Positions 37,159-50,888 of a stretch of DNA of 64,000 nucleotides are shown here, in pieces. This DNA comes from Daedaleopsis sinensis. Its lineage: Eukaryota > Basidiomycota > Agaricomycetes > Polyporales > Polyporaceae. Under the pieces are notes generated by a model, which was not told the origin of the DNA, made no database searches, and saw nothing but the letters and a program-made list of their open reading frames with translations. Position 1 is the stretch's first letter. Each line of letters opens with the position of its first letter. The DNA is taken from contig CM066303.1 in NCBI GenBank assembly GCA_033807695.1, forward strand, positions 496,001 through 560,000. The letters are read 5' to 3'. The translations under genes were made by a program, and so were the position numbers.

Positions 37159-38984
37159 GGGGAGGACAATTTTACGAGTGTGGGGCTGAGAGATCGCGCT
37201 CGTCCACAAGATTCGAGACGATCAGGAGAACAAGACGTTCCAAGAGCGAATGACGCCCACGGATACTCATTGACGGCGAGGCAGCGGCGCGATCAGCGTG
37301 CTCTCGGTGCCGCACCGACCTCCGCTTCTCCGCGGTGTGCCCGTTCAAACTTGGACTGTGCATTCTGAGGTGATTCTGTGCGATACAAGACCCTAGCACC
37401 AAGTAAGTGACCGTTGATTCACAGAAGTAGCACCGGATTTGATACGCACCGCACCTCGACCATACCATAGGGATCTCAGAGCGAGAGGAGCTCGATAACA
37501 GCTCAGCACTCTGCACGACAGACACTGCAAGTCGCCTCCAATCCGTGCGCGACTGCTGGCACCGGCTCCCACCTTCCCTACCACACGTCCATGTCGAGAG
37601 CCTATCGGTCCGGGGATACAATGATGGTGCTTCAATACCGTCGAAGCTGTGGAGCACATGCGCATATATCCACTGCAGGATACGAGGAATATGCGGAGCT
37701 GGACACCAAGCTCGAGGGGCCCGCATGGGCTCCCCAACGCAGTCTGCCGTGCCGGCCTCGATCGTGCGCATGAACGCTTCAGCAGTCATGATACGCCGAC
37801 CTGCTATGTGCGAGGTGCGAGGTGGGGGACGTCTGCGTCGAGAAAGTCTGCTCGACCGATCGCGGATGGGGGTATAGCCAGCGTCGATGGCGCTGTGACA
37901 TCACAGCCAGGAGTGCTGGGATACTGGTGCGATGGCTGATATCGCATGCTGAGCATAGAAAGGTCGTCCTCGGGATACACAACCAGAGGAGGGCAGCGAC
38001 ACGGTGGACAGACGGGAAGTGTGCTGTCGGGGATGTGCGACAAAGCGCGAACGTGGACTGCATGAGTTCTCACGGGAAGAGGATGGAGGAGTGCCGATAG
38101 CTGCTACGGGTACCTAGACTAGAAAGTTCACAGCATCAGTAGCACGCCTGTACGAGGCCCGGGTGGGCGATGTGGTATGCGAGACAGTAGCGAGGCGAGT
38201 CCAGCCGACTATCAGGGGCAGGGGCAGGATGGACTAGCAGCGGGAGGAGAGTGAACGCGTGGCGAGAACCAGGTTCTCTAGGGGACACGCACAAGAGAAT
38301 GAGAGATCGAACATCTTCGGGCACTGTGTGTGTGCTTACAGTTTGGGCGGCGGGGCATGCATGCTTGAGCATGCAAACAATGCGATGCAGCCGAGGGCGA
38401 GCGTGCTGTGGTCCTGGGAGAATCTCGAGAGGATGAGTAGCGCGGCCACACGCTCTCCGAGGCTGAACGCGTGTTGAATGCGGCACCGGGGTGATGTCTA
38501 CAAGGCTCTCCAGGAGCGCGGAGGCGAGACGGAGGCGTGCGCAGATTCATCGTGCTCATCCTACGTCCTGCTTGGCAGAACAGCAGTATCAGCAGCGGAG
38601 TTCTCGGCGAGGACAAGGGGCACGACCGGCGCGATCGGGTTGCACCTTCAATTGCGGGAAGAGGTAGCATGTAGACGGTTTCGTCGACAGCAGACAACGT
38701 AGAGTCGACCTAAATAGCAACGTGAAGTGGTAAAGCTCCAGGCGGGAGATGGGTGCGCGCGAGCTCTGAAGATGGCAGATGATAGATGGATGGCCCTGGC
38801 GGATTCGAGGAGGACTCGAGGAGAGGAGAGCGTGCGGATGAACGAGGTTTTGGACTACTGAAGGACTTCGAGACCCGAAAGACGGCATGAGACGACCAAA
38901 GGGTGAGAGGTGGATGGAGAGGCGAGGCGAAATCAGCAAGGAGGGATATAGGGAGATCCGATCTGGAGGGTGGATCACAGGGAG
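37159..38984. other. Unit block: decayed sequence, unit B side
   Basis: The minus-strand piece at 38340-38480 reads SLGERVAALLILSRFSQDHS, then TLALGCIALFACSSMHAPPP, before a GTAAGC donor. It is hydrophobic and the best-preserved trace of the unidentified spliced gene in these blocks. A further minus piece, YPEDDLSMLSMRYQPSHQYP, lies at about 37900-37980. Confidence 0.4.
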
Positions 38985-40000
38985 GTTTCGTCCCGGAGCA
39001 AGACAGTCGCCGGCCAAAGGAATGTGCACGGCGTGCGGAGGGTCGCCAGACAGCTCAAAGCACAGTCTGCGTCCTCCAGTGGCGGCTGCAGAGCTTATTA
39101 GGTGGATATGCAGGGAGAGAGAGCTTGTGTGTACTCACATGCATGTTCCATATTCCCCAGCGTACGACTCGAGCTCTTACACAAGTCCGACGATCCCTCC
39201 GTTGGTGCGGTGCGGGCATCAGAGCCAGTGCAAGTTCTTAGTCGCTAGTAAGCAAAGTTCAAGGGCAGAGAGTTCTAGGGCAGAGGATAGCACAGTCCTG
39301 TGTCCGTCGTCGAAGAGAGAATCAAGCGGGCGTCGGGCGAGCGAGCGAGTCTTGGTCAGAGGTCACGGCAAATACCGGAGATCCACGTGGCGGCGCTTAC
39401 ATCCGCAACACCGCATTCAGCCGCGCTGTACTCCGACAGTGACCTCTGCACTCAGTATCATCCAGCAGGCTCAAGCTGCAGCCAGGACACGGCGTTCTCC
39501 ACCTTCTAACCTCTGTATCAAGCTCTCTGTTCTACTGATATGTGAGTACCATCATTCTGTGTACTCACAACCGGTCTTGCTAGTTCTAGATTGCCAAGGT
39601 ACTTACCTTTACCGCCGTCGCCGGGTACTTATATCAGCTGTTTGGTACAGTGCAGGGTGCCCTCACGCTGCCGCTACCAATTTGACGACCTTGGGAACCA
39701 ACATGCTCCTATCTGCTCACGGTTTCGGACGCGCGGCAGCTATCCAGTCTATGAACTCTTGATGCGCACCCTCGCAGGCTCCAAGCTCAAAAAAGCCGCT
39801 CTATCGGCTGCTTTGGTCCGATTTCTATGCAGCAACGTGCTCAGAAGCGATGTTCGTCAAGACCGAAACGCGGGCTGCTGCCCGGTGCCTCGGCTCGAAA
39901 GCGCACACGCCGGACGGGAGATCCAAAGTACAGTACTACCATCCGCACATACCGACACCTCCCTCCTGCAACGTAGTGACATTTCGAGGTGCATGGACGT
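38985..40000. repeat. Conserved block R1, unit B
   Basis: Near-identical to 29600-30640 and 58640-59660 by direct reading. Differences are scattered single bases and small indels. Confidence 0.75.
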
Positions 40001-41094
40001 TGAAGGTATGCATGTGCACTCCCCAATCATCTACCCAGAACAAGACGCCCTCATACCCGACTTAGACATCCGGCGGTCCGCACTCGAGCGTTTCATCTGG
40101 TACGCATCCCATCTCCAGGTTTACACCCGTGTGGATCTGTCTACATTCGCGATGCAATGGTCTCCGAGGTGTGTTCCTTCTCGCGCGCGAGTCGGACGTA
40201 GCATACTGATCATAGCTGACAGGAGTATCTGCATTTGGCGGGTGGTAGCTGGCGTACGCGTGACGATCTCGATGATGGTGACGTGCTCGCACAACATCGA
40301 ATCCGTATGAACGCCGCTGATCCTGATCGCTCGCGGAGGACTCGCCCAGGTCTGTAGGCAAACATGCGATGCGCGAGTGTGCAGGTACTCGTGAGCGAAC
40401 AGCACATATCTCGAACTCTGTTCGAGCGTGAACGCAAATCACAGCACGGATGCTCGTGTCTATCGTCCCGTCGCATATGACGCGCGTAAGGACCACTAGC
40501 TTAGACCCGTAGGTTGTGGACGTGCAACAGGCTCTGTCTGAGGGGCCACTGCCCTTTTAATGCGCTCACACGAAACGGCTGTTCAGAGAGACCCCACCGT
40601 CCGCATCAGTAGCATCCTGCATGTCCTCGAGACGTCGACGGGGTGCACGCGGGCCGTCTTCAATGTCCATCGCCGACGCAGGCATGCCCGTCGAGCGACA
40701 AGGATGAGTACACATTTCGAGTGGTTCGTTTCTCAGTCAAATAATACATGATTTATGGTCCGAGGAGTCTCTGCGACTGGTCGTCCCGAAGAGCTCGTCG
40801 AGGGGAACGGGAAAGGGAAAGGGAAGGGGCAGCGGGTTGCATAGACTTGGATTGCGCGACTGCGAGAGCGACTTGTATCAGCATCACCACTGCGAACGAG
40901 CCTGATATTTTCTCACCAGGAAATACATATCTTCACTCTCGAATCAGGGAAACGGCTGCGGCGTCCGGCTGTCTGTGTCACTTATTTGAGTACTAAGTAA
41001 AGTTGGTCAGTGGGATGATATCTGAGCGCAAAACACCGGGCGGAGAAAGGAGAAGCTCACCTACTTTTCCTAAGAGCGTCTCGAATGTCCCACA
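40001..41094. other. Unit block between R1 and F-box gene B
   Basis: From about 40905 to 41095 this is almost identical to unit D (60515-60710) but diverged from units A and C. No gene recognised. Confidence 0.45.
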
Positions 41095-42681
41095 TCAGGT
41101 CCACCGGTAGTGACAGGTACTTCCTGCAGTCACGGTCGCGGCGGACAGCGGAATATAATCCTATATTTCCTGGTTAGTATGTTCTCTACCGCGTGGAGTG
41201 ATGACCTACCTTTATGGGTTTATCCCCCACTCGCAACACTCCACTCGCGCTCAACTTGGGTATCTTGCGGTAAAGTTCGAGTGCAATAATAAGGTAGTCT
41301 CTATCTGTGGGCCGCCTGTCGTGATCATCTTCGAAGGACCAGAAATCCAGGCTCTCGAGCTCTTTAAATTTCCCCTCCAATAGCACAGGCTCAAGCAGCT
41401 CCAACCCCTCACCACCAATGTGGACGGCCGAATGACCAGAGTGTGTGCCTTCGGATGGCCCGTCGGTAGATTGGTATACAATGGGCACGAAGTGAAGAGT
41501 GAGGTGTTGAAGGTGTGTGCCAGGCAGCTTCCAAAGGGCCGAAGCGAGGTCCCTCCACGGGTCGCGCGTATCCATGAAAAGGTTAAGCTTCCTGAGGTTC
41601 ACCATCTTGAAGATCGGAAGGCGCAGGAAATCTACGGCAGGAATGGTAACGTAAGCATTTGTGACGGACCAATAGTCAACACATGTACCTGCAGTGAGTC
41701 CTGGGAGTGTCAGTTCAACGAGGGGATGAGCTGCCATGGTCAGGAAGTTGATACAACTCTCTGGCCAAACAGCATTGTCTCCACTGCTAGTCCAAAGGAC
41801 GACTCGTCGTATTGAATAGGCCGTCTGCGTTGATGCTAGCCACTCAAACAGCTCAGCACTACATTGATTCCAGTTTCTGCCCCAGATAAAAGTCAAGGCC
41901 GCAATAGCCGGCCGCTTGTGGCAAGGTCCAGATTCAAACTTGTGTGGTGTCGGCGCCAGCGGCCAAACCGAATCGGACAAGTCCAATTTCCTCAACTGTG
42001 GAAGGGACACGAGCATGCAACGTAGTGCGCCGAATGACGGGAAGCTGACCTCGTACAGCATGAGCTCTTGGAGTGCATGAAGCGAAGAGAACGTTCTGTA
42101 TGTAGCGGGATGCGGTGGCGAGGTGGACCAGTCAAAATCAGAGATGGTTAAGTCTGTCAGGTTAGATAACCGCCCTGCGATGTCAAAGATGAATTGCCGC
42201 ATCCTCCAGTCATCGTCAGATTCGGTGACTAGGGCAGCTGTCAGGGAGTGCTCCATGCTGCTGGTGAATGTAACTACCTGAATCTCCAAGATAAAGCGCA
42301 TGTATGTATTTGCACCATGGCTGCATTGATTCGGAACGGAGTACGTAGGTGTTGAACAGGTTGTATTGGCGGGATGTTTGGAGATAGACGAGGGCAGTAA
42401 AGAGGCGGAGTCGAGCAGCGGGTAGCCAGTTCCGACACACGAGTGAGCAGGCCAGTATTGTCTCGTAATTGTACTCATCGACATGCACTGCATGAATAAC
42501 GCGATCGGTTATCTCGGGGGGGATGTACCGATGCGACTACAGCAGCAGGCAATGAGGACACTGTGTCAAGACAGAGTCGATAGTCACACACCATTGTCTC
42601 ATCGCCAGGACCGAACCCTAGCTCTACATCGTCTCCGGATGGGGCATCAGTCGGATCGGCAGTATCGGTAATTATTGCCAT
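41095..42681 (-). CDS. F-box/LRR-like protein B
   Basis: Exons 42681-42592, 42536-42278, 42228-41689, 41631-41210 and 41160-41095; introns 55, 49, 57 and 49 bases; 458 residues. The F-box reads YIPPEITDRVIHAV, then TILACSLVCRNWLPAARLRLF; leucine-rich strands include DLTISDFDW, LQELMLYEVSF and LRKLNLFMDT. Intron 3 is free of stops and divisible by three, so retention would add 19 residues without breaking the frame. The last intron carries a perfect TACTAAC branch site; the last exon begins DYIPLSAATVTAGST and then leaves the frame used in A and D because of one extra base near the end. Role as in copy A: a putative SCF substrate adaptor. Confidence 0.83.
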
Positions 42682-45600
42682 GGGCCAAACGCGAAGTGTT
42701 GTGGACAGAGGGAAGGGGACGACAGAATGTGCGCCGTTGAACGACCGCGGGGGGCCAGAGAATAAGGATCTTCTCGACGCGGCGCTGTGAGTTGTATGAG
42801 CGAAAAGCGGCTGATAAGAGAATGAAGGTCGCGCACGTACCCTCGAGAAGATGAGGGGGAGGGGGAGAGACTGGTTCCTCTGACGCAGCGCACTCTATAT
42901 GCAAGCGGTAAGCAGCGCTTTGCCACACACGTTTCCCATGAGGTGTCCGCAGCGATCGATCCACCCGCACATATGGTGGACGAGCTTCCATTGACATCGA
43001 AGGGACCGGTCGCATCAGTTCTCGTTCACAGCCCGGCTTTGCTATGCACCGTAGCCTCTTGGAAAGAGCTCTCTACACAACAATACACGTCCCGACATCG
43101 GGAGTTAAACGGCCTTCGATGTCCACATCGGCGCTCAGAAGTCTTAAATGACATGATCGAGGAGGCAGTGGACCTCTGCTCCGAATCTCGAAGCCAGTGG
43201 GCAGTGCTGCCCACTTATCGCTGCTACTCGAAGCGGAACCCGAGCATGCACCGGTTTAATTGAGAAACACTGGTCCTATTAGTATCCTTTCGAACACCGC
43301 CCCTCCCACATACACGTTGCGCTGCGGACGTGTATGGTTAAGCTCACGTTACCACACGGCGGTGATGGTACATGCCGGGCAGACTGGGAGCCAAAGAACG
43401 ATAGGTCGAAAAGGGGCCTCACACGAGTGGGAGAGCGAGTGATATAGGTCCGCATGCAAGACATGTCTTAGCGAGAGACTAACAACCATGTCCATGGCTC
43501 GAACTGGTGACACTGAGAGCCCCGTCTCTCGTCTGTCTGTTCGCGAAGTCAAATGCGGAGAGCTCTCGAGTGGGTCGTGGCCTATAGGATCTGAGAGACG
43601 GACGGGCGCGGGTCAGTCAGTATGCATCAGTCCGCGAACGTGAACGCACGTACGGATTTGTAGACTACAAGGACATCCTCACAATTCCGTGAATTGCGAC
43701 CCCGGCCCCTCCCGCTAGTTGAGAACAGTTTGCGCTCGACGAGACCTATATCGGTCTCGACAGCCAGCCGCGTTCGTCGATGTCGTGCGACACGACACGA
43801 GGAACGAGAGGCAGAGATGAGCCCGGAGAGCGCGAGTACTATGTGCGAAGGCCGCATCCGTGAGCAGTCGAGCGTCCGGGCCGTGTGTGTGGTATGAGTT
43901 GACGGCGCCGAGCGAGGGCAGATACGGTGCGAGCGTGGCTCACGCGTGATGATGAGCGCGTCGACCATGAATTCGAGCAGGGCACGCAGAGATGACCGGG
44001 CGGTGTCGGCGTGGACGACAGCAGATCTGGCCGATAGAGGCGGGCCCGACATTAGCTGGGAGACAAGTCGCATGAGAAGCGGACCGCCTGCGAAAGGGCC
44101 GTCGGAGAGCTCGAGTCGTAAGAGCCCGAGTCGTAAGAGCCCGAGTCGTAGGCCCAGCCGTGACTGCTTCCGGACGCACAGGTCAGCATGCGAGTCGACG
44201 AGGCAGGGAAGAGCACTGACTTCCCCGGAGGCGCGTGCAATGACACTGTCTTCGCGTGTGCCTGGCCTGTCGTTTGCGGGACTAGAGGGGCGGTCAGCTG
44301 ATAAAAGGAGGCGCGTAACACAAAATTAAGACTTCACCAGGTGGCGATTGGGCGCGCGTGAAAGAGTCGCGCGGTGTAGGCGAGGTGTTGAGGCTGTGGT
44401 CAGAGGTGCCATGCACGAGCAGGTGAGACAAGTCGGCAGCGGGATAATAGGTATATGCATGGGGTCGAGAGGAGAGTCACTACACGAGCAGCATCGTGAG
44501 TGTCTACTATATGCACCGTGAGAGAGGCGAGAGACACTGCTCCGCATGTGGTGATAGGAGGGAGAAGAACCAATGTCGCAGCGTACCTCCCGCGACCGAC
44601 TGTTATGCACTGAGCACCTGCCCTGTTTCCCCCGGTGCCCGTATTGAACCATCGACGCGAACACGAAGGCGGTGGTAGCACTCACACCTAGAATATACCG
44701 CGCACGGAGTACGTCTCGCGCAGGAGCGACTCCGAGTCCATCCGCGTCCAACGTGCGTCTCCATGCGGTGGTGTAGTCGGGGGGAGACGATCTTGACAGC
44801 GAGGGAGAAGGGCTGAGTTTGTATCTCGTGAGCGCGAGGACCGTGATATATAGCCAGTCACAGGCGGGACAGTACAACATATCTTCTGATGTGCAGCCGG
44901 TCACTACTATGGATATTAGTCCGGTATGAGAAGGTAGTGTCCAGAGAGTCATACCGTGATATGGCGTCGCTGTTCGAACAAAAACACATCCGTGTGCTTC
45001 TCCGCCATTGAGGCTGCTGTAACCCCATGTACCCATCGCGCTATGGCCTGTTGTGAGCCATGGACATGTAAAGCTTTGCATTGAGGGCGACGTACCAGAC
45101 CTCGGCGAGCATGCAGCGCACCCGTGTCTGGACCAAGGGGTAGATAGGGCGGAAGTCCTTGTTTAGTGGCAGTAAGTGAGGGTCACGAGAGAGCGTTGAG
45201 TGGCCTAAGCAGAGCGAGAAGAGTGTGTCAGTAGACGTAGCATATTCTCCTAAAGGACGACACCAACCGCATAACTCAATGCGTCAGAGCTAGACCGTGT
45301 TCCAGGTCTGGGTGCACGCTTTCAGCGGCGAGCGGCACTAGGCGGGGAGGTCGTCGAACACGCCAGGGAGGGAGAGATCCTGATCATAGCTCCACATGGA
45401 AGAGGCCTAGACCACAGTGTGTTTGAGAGGAAAGGAGAGCGCGACTTTAAGTACCGACTTTCTTCGGAGTTTGAGGAAGAAGACCCACCAACTGGTATCT
45501 GGATTGTAGACGGCGTCGAACAGCATCGGTCAAATGGAGGGAAGGGAGTACGACGTACAGCTCGGATCGCAGAAAGGGGATACCAAGGTGTAGGCACGAT

Positions 45601-45840
45601 CTTGAGCAGCGCGCGGCACCTGTCAACACGTGGTCAGCTAGGCGAGGTGCGAGATTGCGTCGTGAGGCGAGGAGGTACAGTAGTCCCAGAAACGCGAGCA
45701 GAGAGAGGAGACTGGCAAGGAGCTGTGAGGATGAGGAGGTGGCAACGACTCGGGAGAGAAGTCTTGTCCCAGAGAGATAACGACCATAAGGAGAGAGTCG
45801 GCCCGCGAGCTTCGCGCGAGTACGTGCTGCAGCAGCCAAT
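42682..45840. other. Unit block: decayed sequence, unit B
   Basis: It corresponds to 33.2-36.3 and 52.5-55.9 kb. The empty target site of the unit-C insertion is at 43144-43152. Open frames on minus (for example 44326-45081) are not conserved in frame with A or C. Confidence 0.4.
44107..44150. repeat. 15 bp minisatellite, three copies
   Basis: AGAGCCCGAGTCGTA-type units occur three times in a row. Units A and C have a single copy at the same place, so the expansion is specific to unit B. Confidence 0.75.
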
Positions 45841-46400
45841 ATTAGTGTAGTAGTGCGGAGCTGAGATTGTTGTGCGTACTCACCGACAAGTCTGCAGCGA
45901 ACCCATCCGGCGCCGAGGTCGGAGCTGCCCTCTCTCTGAGGCGTACGCGTAGAGAGTCATAGTCGAATGTTAAGGAGATGTCACGCATGCCGAGAAGATG
46001 GCAGTGGCCATGGAGGCTGTCCAGTAACGCGAACGACGAGGAGGATGTTGCGACTCTCATGACGTCAGCAGCCTTAGGGCGCGCATCGGCACTTGCCGTG
46101 GCTCGGAACACGGGACGGGCGCTTCTGCCGCTCCCTCCTCTTCGTCAAGAGGCCAGCTGCTACCGACAACCGCGCCGCCCAGTCTACACCTTACTGCACA
46201 GTACTAGCACGCCGGCTTCTTTCTGACATACATCGACGCTGACTGGCGACATAGCATATCGCTGAGAACCACAATCTTCTGCAACCACAGTCCGCCGGAT
46301 ACCGCAAGCGATCGGTACTTTCTAGTCCTCGACGACATGGACATATGCAGGTAGGAGGCACATGAGCGCACCACAGACAACTCTGACTTAGCAAGTACTC
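45841..46400. repeat. Conserved block R2, unit B
   Basis: Almost identical to 55943-56500 in unit C, while the same place in unit A (about 36310-36640) is clearly diverged. It carries a minus open frame of 89 codons that differs by one residue between the two. Confidence 0.75.
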
Positions 46401-46411
46401 TCCGCCTCTCT

Positions 46412-46645
46412 AGATAAACGTGACCGACCTCGGACGGACGTACGAGGCCGTCATCCGCATGTCCTCGCAGTCGGGCAATGGGCAAACGCGTGCATCCCTC
46501 CGCACGTATCACCACATCGACGACCTCCACATCGACCTCCCCGCATGCGGTCCAGCAAGAGTTCGACTGCGTCGTGCAGCGCCGGGTCGACGGCGCGGAG
46601 CGCGTGATGGCCACGGAGGAGATCCAGACGCCCTTCGCGCCGTAA
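46412..46645 (+). pseudogene. 2-isopropylmalate synthase relic, unit C side
   Basis: After a CTCTCTAG acceptor the frame reads [20 protein letters not shown], the cleanest match to the enzyme's [20 protein letters not shown]. After a slip it continues HAVQQEFDCVVQRRVDG and VMATEEIQTPFAP, then TAA. Too short and frameshifted to be active. Confidence 0.65.
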
Positions 46646-48429
46646 CCCCGTGAATGAAGACGGTGCGGGCGCGGAGGACAACACTGCGTGTGTGGGGCTG
46701 AGCAAGCTCACGCTCGTCCGGAAGATTCGTGACGGCCAGACCAGCAAGACGTTCCGAGAGCACGGGCACTCGTTCACGACGCAGATTCCGGCTCGCGATG
46801 CTCCCGGCCGCGCACCGACCTCCGCTTCTCCGCGGTGTGGCCATTCAAAGTCATACCACGCATTTCCCGGATTCGCTTTCAGGCGGCGGCCCCGGGCAAG
46901 GGACGAATGTACGCGCGTCCATTGACGTGGTACTGAGGCTACATGTGTGATACAAGACCCTAGAACCCAGCAAGTGAGTCTCCAGACGCAGAGAAGCAGG
47001 ACCAGACCATACCTTGAGTATCCCGTGAGGATCACAGAGCGAGAGGAACTCAATTCCAGCCCGGCAGTCTGTACGAGAAACGACACTACGAATCGCCTCC
47101 CATCGCGCACTCGCGCGACTGCGACCGCCCATGCTGATGTCCGTATCCGTGTCTGTGTCGAGAGTCTGTTGGTCCGCGGATCGCAGTGAGTATGCTTCAA
47201 TACGATCGAAGCTGCGGACCGCGCGTGCGCATATACCCACTCCAGGATACGAGGGACGAACATGCGGAGCTGCACGCCAAGCTCGAGGGATCCGGATGAG
47301 CTCCTCCGACTCCGTTTGCCGTGCCGGCCTCGATCGTGCGCATGAACGCTTCAGCAGTCATGACACGCCGACCTGCTGTAGCTATGGCTATGTGCGAGGT
47401 GCGAGGTGGAGGAAGTCTGCGTCGAGAAAGTCTGCTCGACCGACCGCGGAGGTCGATGGCGCTGTGACGTCGCAGGCAGGAGCGCTGGGATACTGGTGCG
47501 ACGGCTGATATCGCGTGCTGAGCATAGAAAGTTCGTCTTCGGGATACACAGGCAGAGGAGGGCAGTGGCACGGCGGGCAGAGGGGAGTATACTGTCGAGG
47601 ATGCAATCGTAAACTATGTCTGCTCGGAGGAAGTGCAGTAAGAATCGCGTGGCGTACGATAGCCACCACGAGTACAGACTAGAAACTCATAGAATCGGTA
47701 GCATGCCTGCACGAGGTCCGGATAGGGAGACGGTGGCGAGGTAAGTGTAGTCGAGTGTCGGGGTCAAGGATGTGATGGCAGCAAGAGAGTGAAGGCGCAT
47801 CCAAATCGGGTTCTCTGGAGGGAGACACACAAGGGGATGAGAGATCGACCATCCTCGGGCACTGTGTGCGTACTTACAGTAGGAAGCGGCGGAGCATTCG
47901 AGCTTGAGCATTCAGACAAGGCGATGCAGCCAACAGCGACCATACTGTGGTCCTGTAGAGAGTCTCGAGAGGACGAACGGCGCGGCCATACGCTCGGTGA
48001 GCTGAACGCCTGTTGAATGCAGCACCGGGGTAATGTTTACAACGCTCTCCAGGAGCGCGGAGGCGAGACGGAGGATGTGCGCAGATTCATCGTCGTTATC
48101 CTACGTCCTGTATAGCAGAACGACAGTCTCAGAAGCGGGGTAGATGATTTGTTGGGCAGAGAACGGCGCCGGCGAGTTCGACTTGGACTGAATAGCGACG
48201 TCTAGCGGCATTAGCACAGGCGAGCGACGAACGCGGGTGAGCTCGGCAGATGATAGTTGACAGATGGATGCATGGGGGTCGAGAACTCCAGGTCTTAAAG
48301 GATTCCGAGAACCGAGGGACAGCATGTGACCACCCAAGAGTTGTGAACCGAATGGAGAGGCGAGGCGAAATCAGCAAGGAGGGATATAGGGAGATCCGAT
48401 ATTGGAGGGTGAGTCACGACGTTCTGAGT
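46646..48429. other. Unit block: decayed sequence, unit C side
   Basis: Minus-strand pieces: LRLASALLESVVNITPVLHS at about 48030-48090, and YPEDELSMLSTRYQPSHQYP near 47485-47545. They match pieces in the other units but in different frames. No gene can be assembled. Confidence 0.4.
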
Positions 48430-48880
48430 CTCGTCGCGGAGCAGGAAGGTCGCCGGCCAAAGGAATGTGCGCTGCGGACGGTCGCCAGCTAGCTCAAGTT
48501 CAGCTGGGGTCATCAAGTGGCGGCTGCAGAGCATATTGGGTGGATATGCAGAAACAGAGAGCTTTAGTGTACTCACAGACATGTTCCATATTCCCCGGTG
48601 TCCGACTCGAGCCCATCCGACAAGTCGACAGCAGCCCCGTTGGTGTGGTGCAGGTAGCAGAGCTAGAGTCAGAGCCAGGCCGCGATCGATTGTCAGGAAA
48701 TTCCAAGGGCCAGGGATTCTAGGGCAGAGGATAGCACAGTCTTGTATCCGTCGTCGAAGAGAGTCAAGCGGGCGTCGGGCGAGCGAGGGTCGCAGAGGTC
48801 CGGAGATCCACGTGGCGGCGCTTACATCCGCAACACCGCGTTCAGCCGCGCTTAGGCTGCGCTCCAACATCATCTAGCAG
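48430..48880. repeat. Conserved block R1, unit C, truncated
   Basis: Only the first part of R1 is present and it is more diverged than the A, B and D copies. It is closest to the stray copy at 22.3-22.9 kb. Confidence 0.6.
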
Positions 48881-50888
48881 CGGTGTTTCGTTCTGTACTA
48901 TCATTGCTCGCTGTTCTAATGATCTACTTACGGCACTATAAATCGACTGTAGAATAACATTTATACCTCTCAGGCGAGTCGCGATTGCTAATAAGTATTA
49001 ATTGAAGCCATCCGATGATCACTTGCAGCTCTCTACCAATCACGGAGTCATCCTAGACACGGTGACACGACCTCCGCTGACAGCTGGCCTCAAGCTCACA
49101 GTCACTGACCCGCGTCTGACAACCCATGAAATTGCTGTGAGCACTCTAAGTCTGCTAGTGCCTGCTCACAGCCTGTCTCACTACCATTCAGAGACTTCGT
49201 ACGTCCTAGTAGACGACTCGCTCCCCCCAGTTCTGCCGGCTGACGGTCTGCTGACCTCTACGCCATTCGCTACCACATGCACCATCTGCTCAGCATGACG
49301 TCTCGCCACACTGCTGCATCCACCTTCGACGGTCCCGGGTACCAACACGCTCCCATCCGCTCACCGACTCAGAGGCAGGCGTGCTGCGGGGTACTCCTTA
49401 CCGGTAAGCACGTTCATTCCATCCTCTAGGTGCAATTCAAAGACATGGATCACAACTCTCAACACGCCCGGATTGATTTGGATACATTCGTTTCCATAAG
49501 CGACCTCACAGTGTCTGCCCAGAGTTCTTTTTATCGCCCCGTATGTCATTCCTCCATTCTCCGCTGCTGACGAGCGCCGCCTCACATAGTATCGATACGA
49601 TACATTACAGCCCGAGTACCGACACATACCGACAACGATGCGATGTAGACCACCTCCTGTTCGAGAATAGTCGACAGGCGAACAAACCTTCACAGATAGC
49701 TTCTAAATGCGATCCTGAACCGTCACGGCGGTGAATCTGTGTTCCGTGCATCACACTCTCCTGTAGTCTGGCGTCTGCTGACGCCCTTCCAAGCGCGGAC
49801 TCGCTGATACGATAATGAGTACTCTCGGAAACACGACAATTCTCAGACTCCTCCTCAGGCCTCAGCATTGACAGCTAGCGACCCTCGAACATCGCATCTG
49901 ATACAGCTCCCATGTCGTAGACCATCAGCCCTCGGGATGTTTCTACTTCCGCGATGAACGGTCTCCGAGGTGAGTTCCTCCTCGCGAGTCTGATATATGA
50001 TTATAGCTGACAGGGATATCTGTATTTTTGGGTCGCTGGCGAGACGATCTCGATTGTGGTGGGTGCAGCGTGCTCATCTTACGATGTATGAACGGCCCCG
50101 GTCGCCGCGTTCACGTCCGTTCGCAAGCAAGCATGTGATGCCCGTGCAGGTTAGGTCGTGCGTGAGACGGGTTCTGCAGCTGCATCGCCCACTTCCAAGT
50201 CGTCCGAACGTGAACGCGAGCTAAGACGGATTACGGACTCGGACGCGCGTGTCTATCTTCAACACGTCGTGGCCCGTGTATGACCTGCATAATGACAACC
50301 CGCTCAAACCCGCCCGCAACTGGTGTTGGAGGATCCCCGCCGTCTGAATGCGCGCACACGAAAGGGCTGACCAGAGCGACTCCACCATCCGCACCAGTAG
50401 CACTACTATACATGTTCACAGGACGTCGATAGGACTCGCGTCACTGATGGTGTCCGTCGTGTGATGTTCGTACTTTCGCTTTCAATGTCTATCGCTCACG
50501 CAGTCATGCACGTCGAGTAATGAGAATGCACGTACGTTGGAACGTTCGAATGGTTCATTTCTCAGTCAAATAATACATGATTTATGGTCCGAGGAGTCTC
50601 TGCGACTGGTCGACCCGAACAAGCTCGTTGAGGGGAACGGGAATTCAAAGGAAGGGGCAGCGGGTCGCATAGACTTGGATTGCGCGACTGCGGGAGCGAC
50701 TTGTATCAGCATCACCACTGCGAACGAGCCTGATACTTTCTCACCAGGAAATAAAAATCATCACTCTTTAATCAGGAAGACGGCTGCAGCGTGTGGCTGT
50801 CTCTGTCACTCTCTAGAGTGCTGTCGGAAGTAAAGTCGGTTAGCGGGACAATATCTGAGCGGAGAGCACCAGCTGGAGAAAGGAGAAC
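48881..50888. other. Diverged stretch replacing most of R1 in unit C
   Basis: From 48.9 to about 49.9 kb the sequence is much more AT-rich and only weakly related to the other units. From about 49.95 kb the unit resumes (TCTCCGAGGTG, then CTGACAGGRATATCTG). No gene recognised. Confidence 0.45.

Noticed and set aside
38887..39762. 291-codon plus frame in block R1
   Set aside because: Near-identical blocks in A and D break the frame, so the openness reflects base composition, not coding.
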